A stretch of 64,000 nt of DNA from Mycobacterium sp. 852014-52450_SCH5900713 (GTDB lineage Bacteria; Actinomycetota; Actinomycetes; Mycobacteriales; Mycobacteriaceae), in NCBI RefSeq assembly GCF_001667075.1, contig NZ_LZIL01000005.1:1-64000 (forward strand). Reading direction: 5' to 3'. The translations under genes were made by a program, and so were the position numbers. Positions 8,015-20,636 of this stretch are shown here, in pieces. Positions within the stretch are counted from its first letter, which is position 1. Each line of letters begins with the position of its first letter. A model generated the notes under the pieces. The model saw only the letters and a list, made by a program, of their open reading frames with translations. It searched no databases and was not told where the DNA came from.

Positions 8015-9337
8015 GTGCGTGCCCGACATCTGCTGCGTGGGCTTCGGCGTTGGTCATCCGCGCTGCTGGCCGCCGCGACCACGATGGGGCTCGGCGGTTG
8101 CGCCAACACCGACTCCTGGGTCGAGGCGTCAGCCTCGGCCGGCTGGCCCGCGCAATACGGCGACGCCGCCAACAGCAGCTACACCGGCACCAACGGCGCC
8201 ACCAAGCTGGCGCTGGGGTGGACGCGCTCCGTCAAGGGGAGCTTGGCCGCGGGCCCGGCGCTGAGCGCGCGCGGCTACCTGGCCCTCAACGCGCAAACGC
8301 CGGCCGGATGTTCGCTGATGGAGTGGGAGAACGACCACAACGGCCGGCAGCGCTGGTGCGTGCGGCTGTTCCAGGGCGGCGGCTTTGCGGGCCCGCTCTT
8401 CGACGGGTTCGACAACCTCTACGTCGGCCAGCCCGGCGCGTTCCTCTCCTTCCCGGTGACGCAGTGGACGCGGTGGCGACAGCCGGTGATCGGAATGCCC
8501 GCGACGCCGCGGTTTCTGGGACACGGGCAGCTGCTCGTGGCGACGCACCTGGGCCAGGTGCTGGTCTTCGAGGCGCACCGCGGCGCGGTGGCCGGCAGCC
8601 CGATGGATCTGGTCGACGGCGTCGATCCCACCGACTCGACGCGCGGGTTGGCCGATTGCGCGCCGGCCCGGCAGGGCTGCCCGGTGGCCGCCGCACCCGC
8701 TTTTTCGGCGGCCAGCCAGATGGCGGTGCTCGGCGTATGGCAGCCGGGCGCCCCGGCCGCGGGACTGGTCGGGCTGAAGTATCACCCCGGGCAGACGCCC
8801 TTGCTGTCCCGGGAGTGGACCAGCGACGCCGTCGGGGACGGTGTCATCGCCAGCCCGGTGTTGTCCGCCGACGGGTCGACCGTCTATGTCAACGGCCGCG
8901 ACCAACGACTATGGGCCCTGCACGCCGCCGACGGGAAGGTGAAATGGTCGGCGCCGCTGGGGTTCCTGGCACAGACCCCGCCCGCGGTCACGCCCGACGG
9001 CCTCATCGTGGCGGGCGGCGGGCCCGACACCCGGCTGGTGGCATTCAAGGACGCGGGCGATCACGCCGATCAGGCGTGGCGCCGCGACGACGTCGTCCCG
9101 CTGTCGTCGTCGAGCCTGGCCGGCGCCGGCGCCGGGTACACGGTCGTCAGCGCCCCGACCGCAAACGGCGCGCCCGGTATGTCGCTGCTGGCCTTCGATC
9201 CGGGGAATGGCCACACGCAGGGCAGCTACCCGCTCCCGGCAGCCACCGGATATCCGGTGGGGGTCGCGGTCGGCACCGATCGCCGCGTAGTGGCCGCGAC
9301 CAGCGATGGCCAGGTGTACGGTTTCGCACCGGCATGA
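8015..9337 (+). CDS. PQQ-type beta-propeller lipoprotein (Rv3035-like)
   Basis: 440 residues. The GTG at 8015, preceded by GGGGA, gives a clean signal sequence MRARHLLRGLRRWSSALLAA with lipobox LGGC. The body is a Trp- and Gly-rich beta-propeller with PQQ-like blades, for example VIASPVLSADGSTVYVNGRD and LWALHAADGKVKWSAPLGF. The family is structural, often scaffolding outer-envelope complexes; the PQQ cofactor itself is usually not bound. It is divergent from the acyltransferase over about 110 bp. Substrate or partners unknown. An upstream ATG at 7979 would spoil the signal peptide and was rejected. Confidence 0.87.
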   Translation: MRARHLLRGLRRWSSALLAAATTMGLGGCANTDSWVEASASAGWPAQYGDAANSSYTGTNGATKLALGWTRSVKGSLAAGPALSARGYLALNAQTPAGCSLMEWENDHNGRQRWCVRLFQGGGFAGPLFDGFDNLYVGQPGAFLSFPVTQWTRWRQPVIGMPATPRFLGHGQLLVATHLGQVLVFEAHRGAVAGSPMDLVDGVDPTDSTRGLADCAPARQGCPVAAAPAFSAASQMAVLGVWQPGAPAAGLVGLKYHPGQTPLLSREWTSDAVGDGVIASPVLSADGSTVYVNGRDQRLWALHAADGKVKWSAPLGFLAQTPPAVTPDGLIVAGGGPDTRLVAFKDAGDHADQAWRRDDVVPLSSSSLAGAGAGYTVVSAPTANGAPGMSLLAFDPGNGHTQGSYPLPAATGYPVGVAVGTDRRVVAATSDGQVYGFAPA

Positions 9338-9355
9338 CCGGGCCATACTGAGCCC

Positions 9356-9745
9356 ATGGCCACCGATGACGACGAGATGCAGGGCGCTGTCGCCGCCTAC
9401 TCCAGAAAAAGCGAGCGCAACCTGGCGGTGGACCGCACCGCGACCATTGTGCTGCTCGCCGTCCACGCTTTCCTGGTCGCCGTCACAATCGGCGTGCTGA
9501 GCCTGTTCGTCATGGGCACCGACCCGTGCGGCTCCCGGAAGTGCGGCGACCCGGCATGGATCGATCGCGCCATGTTCCTGGGTCTCGGCGGCGGCGCCCT
9601 CGTCTTCGTTATCGCCCTGGTCGTCGCCATCCGTCGCCTCACCCGGCGCCGCACCGCCTTCTTCGTTCCGCTGCTCGGTTGCCTCGCGCAGGTGGCGCTG
9701 GCCGTGGGCGCCGCGGCGATGGAGACACTGGCCGGGCCGGTCTAG
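9356..9745 (+). CDS. Small two- to three-helix membrane protein
   Basis: 129 residues. The N-terminal cytosolic segment of about 35 residues is followed by helices around residues 28-52 (VLLAVHAFLVAVTIGVLSLF), 72-92 (GGGALVFVIALVVAI) and 100-122. A CGSRKCG pair lies between the first two and faces out by topology, so a disulphide or metal site is possible. It begins 18 nt after the PQQ lipoprotein and is probably co-transcribed. It ends 3 nt before the convergent TB22.2 gene. No named family is recognised. Confidence 0.75.
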   Translation: MATDDDEMQGAVAAYSRKSERNLAVDRTATIVLLAVHAFLVAVTIGVLSLFVMGTDPCGSRKCGDPAWIDRAMFLGLGGGALVFVIALVVAIRRLTRRRTAFFVPLLGCLAQVALAVGAAAMETLAGPV

Positions 9746-9748
9746 CTG

Positions 9749-10432
9749 TCAGAGCGTCAGCGGCGGGATGGCGTTGCGGGGCACCTCGGCTTGGACCGGC
9801 CCGGCAAACGCCGGCAGCATCTCACCGGGCGCGAAGTAGAAGATCAGCTGATCGTCGGTGATCGCAAAGTTCTGATAGTGCGTCGGATCGTGGCCGGTCG
9901 AAGGCAAAATGGTTGCGCCCAATGGGGTTTGGCGTGCCAGGTCGCGCTGCACGACCGGGAAGATGCTGTCCAGCGGCGTGGTGCCCGGCGCAAACAGGTT
10001 GTCGAAGGTGATGGGCTGCTTCGTCCCGAGGTTGTAGTTGAACGCCTTGTACCAGATGGAGGGGTGCGACCCGCCGAGGTCCTGGAAGAGCTTGAGCACC
10101 ACGCTGCGGGTGTTGTGCGGCGGCTGACCGGAGCTGCGTTGCTCGGTGGTGGCCTCCAATTGGTAGGGCTGATCGCGCGACCCGGAGCTCTGCGCGACGT
10201 TGACGAAACCGTCCCGGTTTTGCGTGATGTAGTCGGTCAGCGCCTGCTCGTCGGGATAGTCGGCGGGAAACACCATGTTGAGCATGTACGTGGGACCGGT
10301 GGCGCGCACACGGCACATCTGGCCGTCCTCCATGGCGCCGCCGAGGCTGACGCACGACGGTGGGGCGGCGGCGGCCGGCCAGCCCAGCAGGGCGGCCGAT
10401 GCGAGCACCACGGCCGCTATCAGATAACGCAT
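9749..10432 (-). CDS. Secreted protein, TB22.2-like, RsiV/DUF3298 type
   Basis: 227 residues. A signal peptide (MRYLIAAVVLASAALLGWPA then AAAPP) directs export; no lipobox is present. The mature part resembles M. tuberculosis TB22.2 (Rv3036c) and the DUF3298 beta-rich fold shared with RsiV: MVFPADYPDEQALTDYITQN, WYKAFNYNLGTKQPITFDNLF, and a C-terminal FAITDDQLIFYFAPGEMLPAFAGP segment. Cys35 and Cys46 probably form a disulphide. The longer frame upstream to 10858 is antisense shadow of the methyltransferase gene and was dropped. Known in the family as an immunogenic secreted protein; biochemical role unknown. Confidence 0.88.
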   Translation of the reverse strand: MRYLIAAVVLASAALLGWPAAAAPPSCVSLGGAMEDGQMCRVRATGPTYMLNMVFPADYPDEQALTDYITQNRDGFVNVAQSSGSRDQPYQLEATTEQRSSGQPPHNTRSVVLKLFQDLGGSHPSIWYKAFNYNLGTKQPITFDNLFAPGTTPLDSIFPVVQRDLARQTPLGATILPSTGHDPTHYQNFAITDDQLIFYFAPGEMLPAFAGPVQAEVPRNAIPPLTL

Positions 10433-10491
10433 CCTTCTATTGTCCTTGCAGATTGGGCGGGGCTGGCGCCTCCAAGAGCGATCCCACCAGC

Positions 10492-11694
10492 CTACCGCGA
10501 GGGCCTGCATACGAACGCCGTCGCGCGACCGGCGGCGCCCGACCCGATGCGCGTGATGACCACGGACAGGGGCCGGCCACCGCGCAGCCGCATCCGTCGG
10601 CGCAGCGCGTCCGGATCGACCCGTACTCCGCGAACCAGGACCTCCAGCGTCCCGCAGTCCAGCGCCGACAACGCCTGGCGGAGCCGTCGCTCGTCGAACG
10701 CCAGCCGCTCGAGCACCTCGAAGCCGCGGACCGCCGCCGGCAGTGTGTCCCCCGACAGGTAGGCGATGTCGGGGTCGAGTTGCCACAGCCCGTGCCGCGC
10801 CGCGTAGTGGCGAACCAGCCCCGCCCGGACCACGGCGCCGTCGGGATCCACTATCCATCGCCCGGCGGGCCGCACCGGGCAGTCGTCCGGGTCGGTGTCC
10901 GTGATCTGCTCACCCCGGTCGAGGACGCTGGCCCGTCGGCGGACGCCGCTCTGCGCCAGTCCGCGCGACCACAGGCACGCCTCCCGTACCGCGCCGCGAT
11001 AGGACGTCACCTCGATCTCGCCACCGAAGCCGAGTCGGCCCACTTCGTCGAAATCTATTCCGGGAGCAGATTTTACGACGAGATCACGGTCCTGATAGGT
11101 GTCGATCAAGGCTCCGAGGCCCGGCCGGTAGTCATCGATGCGCAAGCGGCGGCGCCCGCCGCCACGGCGCGCCGGGTCCACGAGCACCGCGGTGTCGCGG
11201 GTCACCGGCACCAGCGCGTCGGCGCGGCAGAGGTGGGCCGCCTCGCCCAGGTTGTGCCGGGCCATCGCCAGCCGCACCGCATCGATGTCGCTGCCCACCG
11301 CCCTGACCCCGACCCGGCGCAGCGCGGCCAACTCGGTGCCGATCGAACAGGTCGCGTCGTGCACGACGACTCCCGCCTCGGCGAGCCGCCTGGCGCGGTG
11401 CAAAGCCACCGGGGCCGCGGTGGCCTGCTGCAGCGCCTCATCGGTGAAAAGCCATTCTGACACCGGGATTTCGGAGCCCAGCGCGCTCAACTTCTCGGTG
11501 GCGCGCCGGCGCAGCAACGTCGTTTCCACCAACACCGCCGCCCGGTCGCCGAATCGGGCGCGCGCGGCGGCGATATCGGCGACTCGGGTGGCGTCGGTCA
11601 GCTCGAGCTCGGCGACCTCCGCCAGCGCCGCGGCACCCGATTCCGACCGCAGATAACGGACGTCCCCGGCGCCGAACGTGAGGCCGTCACTCAG
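10492..11694 (-). CDS. Class I methyltransferase-like/THUMP-like protein (Rv3037c-like)
   Basis: 400 residues when started at the CTG 11694. The centre holds a Rossmann SAM-binding core: VHDATCSIGTELAALRRVGV, then GSDIDAVRLAMARHN, then DTAVLVDPARRGGGRR. The C-terminal part (SGVRRRASVLDRGEQI) is of the THUMP-like type annotated in mycobacterial Rv3037c orthologues. The frame has no ATG, GTG or TTG near the expected N-terminus. The CTG overlaps the stop of the gene before it (CTGA) and gives MSDGLTFGAGDVRYLRS, just like the TTGA and ATGA junctions upstream in the same operon. RNA methylation is a reasonable guess, not shown. Confidence 0.78.
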   Translation of the reverse strand: MSDGLTFGAGDVRYLRSESGAAALAEVAELELTDATRVADIAAARARFGDRAAVLVETTLLRRRATEKLSALGSEIPVSEWLFTDEALQQATAAPVALHRARRLAEAGVVVHDATCSIGTELAALRRVGVRAVGSDIDAVRLAMARHNLGEAAHLCRADALVPVTRDTAVLVDPARRGGGRRRLRIDDYRPGLGALIDTYQDRDLVVKSAPGIDFDEVGRLGFGGEIEVTSYRGAVREACLWSRGLAQSGVRRRASVLDRGEQITDTDPDDCPVRPAGRWIVDPDGAVVRAGLVRHYAARHGLWQLDPDIAYLSGDTLPAAVRGFEVLERLAFDERRLRQALSALDCGTLEVLVRGVRVDPDALRRRMRLRGGRPLSVVITRIGSGAAGRATAFVCRPSR

Positions 11695-12665
11695 GAGGGC
11701 TTGACCCCGGTGATCATCACGTTGTAGAACCAGCCCTTCGGCGCCAGGTGGCGCATGACGTTGGCGTCGAGCCAACTCAGTGTCTTCCAGCTGGTGAACG
11801 CGAACTTCGCCCAGCCCCAGCCGAGCCGCCCGGGCGGCACCGCGCATTCGAACGTGCGCAGCGGCCAGCCCAGCATCGCGGCGGTGAATTCGACGGTGGC
11901 CGTTTCAACTTCGGCCGCACCGGCGTCGACGGCCAGCCGCTCCAGGTCGTCCGGCGTGAAGGTGTGTAGGTCGACGACGGCCTCCAACGCCGCGGCGCGG
12001 GAGGATTCGTCGAGTTCGGCCTGCGGTCGCCGCCAGCCGTCCAGACCGGGCAGCTTGGTGACGTTGGTGGCGACGCGCCAGGTCAGGGTCGACAACGTGC
12101 GGGCGTAGGTGTCGCCGACGGTGGTCGGCTCGCCGGCGAATACGAACCGGCCGCCCGGCCGCAGCACCCGGACGACCTCGCGCAGGGCCAGCTCTACGTC
12201 GGGGATGTGGTGGAGCACGGCGTGCCCGACCACCAGGTCGAATGTGTTGTCCTCGTACGGAATGCCCTCGGCGTCGGCGACCCGGCCGTCGATGTCCAGC
12301 CCCAGCGACTGCCCGTTTCGGGTGGCGACCTTGACCATCCCGGGCGACAGGTCGGTGACCGATCCGCGGCGGGCGACCCCGGACTGGATCAGGTTGAGCA
12401 GGAAAAACCCGGTGCCGCAACCTAATTCGAGTGCCCGATCGTAGGGCAGCTCGCGCAGCACCTCGTCGGGCACGATGGCGTCGAAGCAGTCCCGCGCGTA
12501 GTCCACGCAGCGCTGGTCGTAAGAGATCGACCACTTCTCGTCGTAGGACTCGGCTTCCCAGTCGTGGTAGAGGACCTGCGCCAGCTTGCTGTCATGCCGG
12601 GCGGCTTCCACCTGCTCGGCCGTCGCATGCGGGTTGGGAACGGCATCGGTCGAACTCGTCGTCAT
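11691..12665 (-). CDS. SAM-dependent methyltransferase (Rv3038c-like)
   Basis: 324 residues. Motif I is LELGCGTGFFLLNL near residue 92, followed by VTDLSPGMVKVATRNG, DAEGIPYEDNTFDLVVGHAVLHHI and the post-motif LREVVRVLRPGGRFVFAGEP. These are the standard elements of the UbiE/class I small-molecule methyltransferases. The ATG at 12665 was chosen over one 17 codons earlier because it lies 10 nt behind echA17 and begins the conserved sequence. Its stop overlaps the CTG start of the next gene. The substrate is unknown; isoprenoid quinones, lipids and sterols are typical for this subfamily. Confidence 0.88.
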   Translation of the reverse strand: MTTSSTDAVPNPHATAEQVEAARHDSKLAQVLYHDWEAESYDEKWSISYDQRCVDYARDCFDAIVPDEVLRELPYDRALELGCGTGFFLLNLIQSGVARRGSVTDLSPGMVKVATRNGQSLGLDIDGRVADAEGIPYEDNTFDLVVGHAVLHHIPDVELALREVVRVLRPGGRFVFAGEPTTVGDTYARTLSTLTWRVATNVTKLPGLDGWRRPQAELDESSRAAALEAVVDLHTFTPDDLERLAVDAGAAEVETATVEFTAAMLGWPLRTFECAVPPGRLGWGWAKFAFTSWKTLSWLDANVMRHLAPKGWFYNVMITGVKPS

Positions 12666-12675
12666 GCAGGGCAGC

Positions 12676-13440
12676 CTAACGGGCGCCGGATTCGGAGTCG
12701 TCTTCACCGCTTCCACCAGCGGCGAACACGTCGGCGTAGCGGCGCCGCTCGGCGGCGGCCCGGTCGGCCGGGCCCAGCTCGAACACGTCGTTGATGCCGG
12801 CCTTCGCGGCGGCCAGCGCGTGCCGCGGGCCGTCGAGGAAGCGGCGCGCCCACCCCGCGGCGGTGTCGTACACGTCGTCGGGGGCCACCATCTCGTCGAT
12901 CAGGCCCAGCTCCAGCGCCTCCTCGGCGTCGAAAAACCGGCCGCTGAACACCAGTTCCTTCGCCTTGCTCGCCCCGGCCGCGCGGGTCAGCCGGGCCATG
13001 CCGTCACCGCCGGGGATGAGGCCGGCCAGGACCTCCGTCGCGCCGAACTTCACGTTGTCACCGCTGACGCGCCAATCGGCGGCCAGGGCCAGCGTGAGCC
13101 CGGCGCCCAGCGCGTACCCGGTGATCGCGGCAACGGTCGGCTTCGGGATCCGCGCGACGGCGTCGATGGCCTGCTGCCGCGCCCGGGCCGCCGTCTCGGC
13201 CTCCGGTCCGGACAGCGTCCTCAGCTCGGGCATGTCGTCGCCGGCCGAGAAAATCTCGTGGCCACCGAACAGGATGACCGCCGCCACGTCGTCGCGCTCC
13301 CCCAGTTCGGCGGCCGCGGAGACGATCTCCCGGTAGAGCTGACGGGTCATCGCGTTCGTCGGGGGTCGCGACAGCAGCAGCATGGCCAGCCCGGCGTCTT
13401 GCGAGCCGTCGCTGACCACGGTGCTGACGAACTCGCTCAA
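12676..13440 (-). CDS. echA17: Enoyl-CoA hydratase/isomerase EchA17
   Basis: 254 residues, the length of M. tuberculosis EchA17 (Rv3039c). Crotonase fold: the first oxyanion-hole segment is [16 protein letters not shown], the second [20 protein letters not shown], and the active-site region [20 protein letters not shown] carries the acid/base region. It hydrates trans-2-enoyl-CoA in beta-oxidation or related acyl-CoA chemistry. The start is TTG at 13440, overlapping the Nudix stop (TTGA); the longer frame upstream is a shadow. Third gene of a coupled operon. The precise acyl chain is unknown. Confidence 0.92.
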   Translation of the reverse strand: MSEFVSTVVSDGSQDAGLAMLLLSRPPTNAMTRQLYREIVSAAAELGERDDVAAVILFGGHEIFSAGDDMPELRTLSGPEAETAARARQQAIDAVARIPKPTVAAITGYALGAGLTLALAADWRVSGDNVKFGATEVLAGLIPGGDGMARLTRAAGASKAKELVFSGRFFDAEEALELGLIDEMVAPDDVYDTAAGWARRFLDGPRHALAAAKAGINDVFELGPADRAAAERRRYADVFAAGGSGEDDSESGAR

Positions 13441-14258
13441 TGCCGCCACCCCATCCCGCCGGCTTCGCGTGCCTGGTGGTAGCGGTCGGAGTCGAAGAAC
13501 TCGAAGACCCAGTTGTCGCCCTGGATCTCCAGGTGCGGCTGCACGGTGACGATCTGCCGTTCGACGGCCAGCACTTCCGCGACGGTGCGCCCAGCCAGTG
13601 AATCCAGCTGAGTCCACGTCGGCGGCAGCAGAAAACAGCGGCCGGCCGAGAAGTCGTCGATGGCGGCCTGCGGCGTGGTCCAGCCGGCGCGGTCGGATTC
13701 GGTGTTCTCGCCGTCGGCCCGCTGCCCGTGCGGCAGTGCGCCCACAAAGAAGTAGGTGTCATAGCGGCGGGTGCGCTCGGCTTCGGGGGTGACCCAGTTG
13801 GCCCACGGCCGGAGCAGGTCGGAGCGCAGCTCGAGGTTCTCCCGGCGCAGGAAATCCGCGAACGACAACGTGCCGTCGGCGAGCGCGCGGCGGGCGTCGG
13901 CGTACACCGAGGCGTCGCCGACGATACCGTCCGGGTCACCCGCGGGCCCCGCGAACAGCACCCCGGATTCCTCGAAGGTCTCCCGGGCCGCCGCGCAGAC
14001 CAGCGCCTCGGCCAAGTCGGGCTCGATGCCGAACCGCTGCGCCCACCACTGTGGCGGCGGGCCGGCCCACGCGATGTCGGCGTTACGGTCGCGGTCATCG
14101 ACGCCGCCGCCGGGGAACACCATCGTCCCGGCCGCGAACTCCATCTTGGCGTGCCGGCGCATCAGGAAGACCGCGATACCGCCCGGGTCGTCGCGGACCA
14201 GCATCACGGTCGCCGCGGGCCGCGGCACCAGTGGGGCCTCTTCTTTCGGTGACGTCAT
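13437..14258 (-). CDS. Nudix hydrolase, NUDT19-like (Rv3040c-like)
   Basis: 273 residues. The Nudix box appears as E-x7[11 protein letters not shown] around residues 88-107, after a conserved [17 protein letters not shown] segment. The spacing between FPGGG and the box is about 30 residues longer than in MutT, as in the NUDT19/RP2p coenzyme A diphosphatase group. The box glycine sits one residue further out than the strict consensus. Such enzymes cleave X-linked nucleoside diphosphates, here possibly CoA or acyl-CoA, which would fit the acyl-CoA hydratase downstream. The ATG overlaps the ABC ATPase stop (ATGA). Confidence 0.85.
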   Translation of the reverse strand: MTSPKEEAPLVPRPAATVMLVRDDPGGIAVFLMRRHAKMEFAAGTMVFPGGGVDDRDRNADIAWAGPPPQWWAQRFGIEPDLAEALVCAAARETFEESGVLFAGPAGDPDGIVGDASVYADARRALADGTLSFADFLRRENLELRSDLLRPWANWVTPEAERTRRYDTYFFVGALPHGQRADGENTESDRAGWTTPQAAIDDFSAGRCFLLPPTWTQLDSLAGRTVAEVLAVERQIVTVQPHLEIQGDNWVFEFFDSDRYHQAREAGGMGWRH

Positions 14259-15085
14259 AGCTGCCTCCGGTGGGCTGCGCGGGTGCGGACGCGGCGGGCG
14301 AAATAGCGCCCGTCGACCACGTCGAGGGCGATCGACTGGCCGAACGCGGTGGACAGGTTCTCCGCGGTCAGGACGTCGGTCAGCAGCCCCGCGGCGACCA
14401 CCTGTCCTTCGGACAGCAGCATGCAGTGGCTGAAGCCGGGCGGGATCTCCTCGACGTGGTGGGTGACCAGCACCAGCGCGGGCGCGTCGGGGTCGGCCGC
14501 GAGGTCGGCCAGCCGCGCCACCAGCTCCTCGCGCCCACCCAAGTCCAAACCGGCAGCCGGTTCGTCGAGCAGCAGCAGCTCCGGATCGGTCATCAAAGCG
14601 CGGGCGATCAACACCCGCTTGCGCTCGCCTTCCGACAGCGTTCCGTAGCTCCGAGACGCGAGGTGCTCGGCGCCCAGGCTCTCCAGCATGTCGACGGCCC
14701 GGCGGTAGTCGACGTCCTCGTAGCGCTCCCGCCAGCGGCCCAGCACCGCGTAGCCGGCCGAGACCACCAGGTCGCGCACCACCTCGTCGGTGGGCACCCG
14801 CTGCGCCAGGGCCGACGAACTCAAACCGATCCGGGAGCGCAACTCCGACACGTCGACCCGGCCCAGCCGCTCGCCGAGCACGAAGGCCACACCCGACGAG
14901 GGGTGCTCGGCGGCCGCGGCAATCCGCAGCAGCGACGTCTTGCCGGCCCCGTTCGGGCCGACGATCACCCAGCGCTCGTCGAGTTCGACCGCCCAATCCA
15001 ACGGCCCGACGAGGGTGTGGCCGCCGCGCCGCAGCGACACTTTCCTGAAGTCGATCAGCAGATCGGGGTCGGCCGCCTCACTCAT
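14255..15085 (-). CDS. ABC transporter ATP-binding protein (Rv3041c-like)
   Basis: 276 residues from the ATG 15085. Walker A is GPNGAGKTSLL, signature LSEGERKRVLIARAL, Walker B LLLLDEPAAGLDL and switch histidine VLVTHHVEEI. The organisation is that of a stand-alone ATPase (YheS/ModF-like). No permease gene lies next to it, so it may serve a permease encoded elsewhere or act outside transport. A GTG at 15130 would add 15 residues, but its ribosome site lies directly against the codon, whereas GTGGAG sits about 8 nt before 15085. First gene of the five-gene operon ending at 10492. Confidence 0.88.
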   Translation of the reverse strand: MSEAADPDLLIDFRKVSLRRGGHTLVGPLDWAVELDERWVIVGPNGAGKTSLLRIAAAAEHPSSGVAFVLGERLGRVDVSELRSRIGLSSSALAQRVPTDEVVRDLVVSAGYAVLGRWRERYEDVDYRRAVDMLESLGAEHLASRSYGTLSEGERKRVLIARALMTDPELLLLDEPAAGLDLGGREELVARLADLAADPDAPALVLVTHHVEEIPPGFSHCMLLSEGQVVAAGLLTDVLTAENLSTAFGQSIALDVVDGRYFARRVRTRAAHRRQL

Positions 15086-15179
15086 CTGGTCGGCTCCACC
15101 CCCGGATTCTCTCGAATCCTCGAGGCTCACCTCCGGCGTCCATTTTTGGGCACCCGACCATCGTGCCGTACCGGGGCCG

Positions 15180-18193
<3,014 letters not shown>

Positions 18194-18248
18194 CAGCTTC
18201 TCCAAACATCCGGATAGGACAGGGGCCCCAAAAACAGAGCTGACACGA

Positions 18249-18277
18249 ATCTTAACCGTCGATCCTGCCGACGTCAG
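18249..18277 (-). promoter_or_regulatory. Predicted sigma-A-type promoter of ctaD
   Basis: Read on the minus strand, CTGACG (18272-18277) and TAAGAT (18249-18254) are separated by 17 bp and resemble -35 and -10 elements. They lie about 55 bp before the ctaD TTG. No experimental support. Confidence 0.4.
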
Positions 18278-18371
18278 GGCTGGTCCTACAAACTGTCGTA
18301 AACGGGTCGGCGGCGCGCTGTGTCCGTTCGGAGGGCCAAGCCGCGAGCCGGCGGGTGTTAGCGTCTGACGC

Positions 18372-19478
18372 GTGCTTTTCGGCGTGACCCGACCCGTGTC
18401 CCTGCGCGCGGCCGCCGCGCTGACGGCGGCGCTCGCCGTCGCGTGCAGCGGTTGCGGATCGGGCAAGCCCGGAACTATGGCGCCGACTCCCACGCTGGTC
18501 ACCCCCACCACCCAGATCGCCGGGGCGGGTGTGCTCGGAAACGACCGCCGCCCCGACGAGTCGTGCGCACGGGATGCCGCCGCGGCCGATCCGGGGCCGA
18601 AGACGCGGCAGGCCCACAACGCGGCCAGCGTCACCCCGGACATGGTGCAGGTGCCCGCCGAGCCTCAGCGCATCGTGGTGCTCTCGGGCGACCAGCTCGA
18701 CGCCCTGTGCGCGCTCGGCCTGCAATCGCGGGTGGTCGGCGCCGCGTTGCCGGACGGGTCCTCGAGCCAGCCTGCCTACCTGGGCAGCGCGGTGCGCGGC
18801 GTGCCCGGCGTCGGGACCCGCAGCAACCCGGACCTGGCCGGCATCGCGGCGACCCACCCCGACCTCATCCTGGGCTCGCAGGGGTTGACGCCCAAGCTCT
18901 ACCCGCAGCTGGCCGCGATCGCCCCGACGGTGTTCACCGCGGCCCCCGGGGCGGCCTGGGAAGAGAACCTGCGCGGCGTGGGCGCCGCGACGGCGCGCGG
19001 TGCCGCGATGGACGCGCTGCTCAACGGCTTTGCGCAGCGGGCCAGCGACGTCGGCGCCAGGCATGACGCGTCCCACTTTCAAGCGTCCATCGTGCAGCTG
19101 ACCACCGACACGATCCGGATCTACGGCACCAACAACTTCCCGGCCAGCGTGCTGGGCGCCGTCGGGGTGGACCGGCCGGCGGCCCAGCGGTTCACCGACA
19201 AGCCGTACATCGAGATCCGCGCCACCGACGACGACCTGGCCAAGAACCCGGACCTCTCCGCCGCCGATGCCGACGTCGTCTATGTGTCGTGTGCGTCACC
19301 GGCGGCCGCCCAGCGCGCCGCCACCGTGCTGGACAGCAACCCGTGGCGCAAGCTGTCCGCGAACCATGACAACCGCGTCTACGTCGTCAACGACGAGCTG
19401 TGGCAGACCGGCGAGGGCCTGGTCGCGGCCCGCGGCATCGTCGACGACCTACGCCTGGTCAACGCCCCCATCAATTAG
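18372..19478 (+). CDS. fecB: Iron-siderophore periplasmic-binding lipoprotein FecB
   Basis: 368 residues. Signal sequence with a cysteine-containing end ([11 protein letters not shown]), consistent with lipid attachment. The body is a class III periplasmic-binding fold: [61 protein letters not shown] and the C-terminal [25 protein letters not shown] region. M. tuberculosis FecB (Rv3044) is membrane-anchored, binds carboxymycobactin and influences drug tolerance. Divergent from ctaD across about 180 bp. The start is GTG 18372; another GTG four codons on is possible. There is no permease partner here. Confidence 0.92.
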   Translation: MLFGVTRPVSLRAAAALTAALAVACSGCGSGKPGTMAPTPTLVTPTTQIAGAGVLGNDRRPDESCARDAAAADPGPKTRQAHNAASVTPDMVQVPAEPQRIVVLSGDQLDALCALGLQSRVVGAALPDGSSSQPAYLGSAVRGVPGVGTRSNPDLAGIAATHPDLILGSQGLTPKLYPQLAAIAPTVFTAAPGAAWEENLRGVGAATARGAAMDALLNGFAQRASDVGARHDASHFQASIVQLTTDTIRIYGTNNFPASVLGAVGVDRPAAQRFTDKPYIEIRATDDDLAKNPDLSAADADVVYVSCASPAAAQRAATVLDSNPWRKLSANHDNRVYVVNDELWQTGEGLVAARGIVDDLRLVNAPIN

Positions 19479-19531
19479 CGCGCGGGCGAGCGGATACCCG
19501 CGGCCCTAAGGTGAGAACGAGCGGCCTCCGG

Positions 19532-19561
19532 TTGGCCCGGGACCATTACCTTAGCTAAACT
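19532..19561 (+). promoter_or_regulatory. Predicted promoter of adhC
   Basis: TTGGCC (19532-19537) and TAAACT (19556-19561) sit 18 bp apart, a fair sigma-A match. They lie about 35 bp before the adhC ATG. The -10 overlaps an 8-bp palindrome TTAGCTAA that might bind a regulator. Confidence 0.4.
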
Positions 19562-19595
19562 TTTGCAGACGCGACCACATCGAAGAGGGATATTC

Positions 19596-20636
19596 ATGAG
19601 CACTGTTTCGGCGTACGCCGCGACGTCGGCGACCGAACCGTTGACCAAGACCACCATCGAGCGGCGTGACCCCGGCCCACACGACGTAGCGATCGACATC
19701 AAGTTCGCCGGCATCTGCCACTCCGACATCCACACCGTCAAGGCCGAGTGGGGTACGCCGAACTACCCCGTGGTGCCCGGCCATGAGATCGCCGGCGTCG
19801 TCTCCGCGGTCGGCTCCGACGTCACCAAGTACAAGGTCGGTGACCACGTCGGCGTGGGCTGCATGGTGAACTCCTGCGGCCAGTGCAGCAGTTGCAAGGC
19901 CGGGCTCGAGCAGTACTGCAAGCCGGGCGCGACCTTCACCTACAACTCCGTCGACAAAGACGGCACGTCGACACAGGGCGGCTACAGCCAGGGGGTCGTC
20001 GTCGACGAGAACTTCGTCGTGCGCATCCCCGACTCGCTGCCGCTGGACAAGGCGGCGCCGCTGCTGTGCGCGGGCATCACGCTGTTCTCGCCGCTGCGGC
20101 ATTGGAAGGCCGGCGAGGGCACGCGGCTGGCGATCATCGGCCTGGGCGGCTTGGGGCACATGGGCGTCAAGCTCGGTGCGGCGATGGGCGCCGAGGTGAC
20201 CGTGCTGTCGCAGTCGCTGAAGAAGATGGAGGACGGCCTGCGGCTGGGCGCCAAGCACTACTACGCCACCGCCGACCCCGACACCTTCAAGAAGTTGCGG
20301 AACAGCTTCGACCTGATCCTGAACACCGTGTCGGCAAACCTGAAACTCAACGACTACCTGAGCCTGCTCGACGTCGACGGCACCCTCGTCGAATTGGGCA
20401 TTCCCGAGCATCCCATGGAGGTGGGGGCGTTCCCGCTGGCGCTGGCGCGGCGCAGCCTATCCGGGTCGAACATCGGCGGGATCGCCGAAACCCAGGAAAT
20501 GCTGGACTTCTGCGCCGAACACGACGTGACGCCCGAAATCGAGCTGATCGAGCCGGATTACATCAACGAGGCCTACGAGCGCGTCCTGGCGAGCGACGTT
20601 CGCTACCGCTTCGTCATCGACATCTCGAAGCTATGA
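19596..20636 (+). CDS. adhC: Zinc NADP-dependent alcohol dehydrogenase AdhC
   Basis: 346 residues. Medium-chain dehydrogenase of the CAD/YahK type. The catalytic zinc site is [17 protein letters not shown] plus PGHEIAGVV; the structural zinc cysteines are [15 protein letters not shown]; the nucleotide fold is [15 protein letters not shown]. It reduces aldehydes with NADPH; M. tuberculosis AdhC (Rv3045) is reported to act in lipid aldehyde or oxidative-stress metabolism. GAGGGA stands 6 nt before the ATG at 19596. Its last 6 bp overlap the convergent DUF3349 gene. Confidence 0.94.
   Translation: MSTVSAYAATSATEPLTKTTIERRDPGPHDVAIDIKFAGICHSDIHTVKAEWGTPNYPVVPGHEIAGVVSAVGSDVTKYKVGDHVGVGCMVNSCGQCSSCKAGLEQYCKPGATFTYNSVDKDGTSTQGGYSQGVVVDENFVVRIPDSLPLDKAAPLLCAGITLFSPLRHWKAGEGTRLAIIGLGGLGHMGVKLGAAMGAEVTVLSQSLKKMEDGLRLGAKHYYATADPDTFKKLRNSFDLILNTVSANLKLNDYLSLLDVDGTLVELGIPEHPMEVGAFPLALARRSLSGSNIGGIAETQEMLDFCAEHDVTPEIELIEPDYINEAYERVLASDVRYRFVIDISKL

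Noticed and set aside
19548..19565. IdeR-like iron box before adhC (TTAGCTAA)
   Set aside because: Lacks the wider TTAGG...CCTAA symmetry and adhC is not an iron gene.
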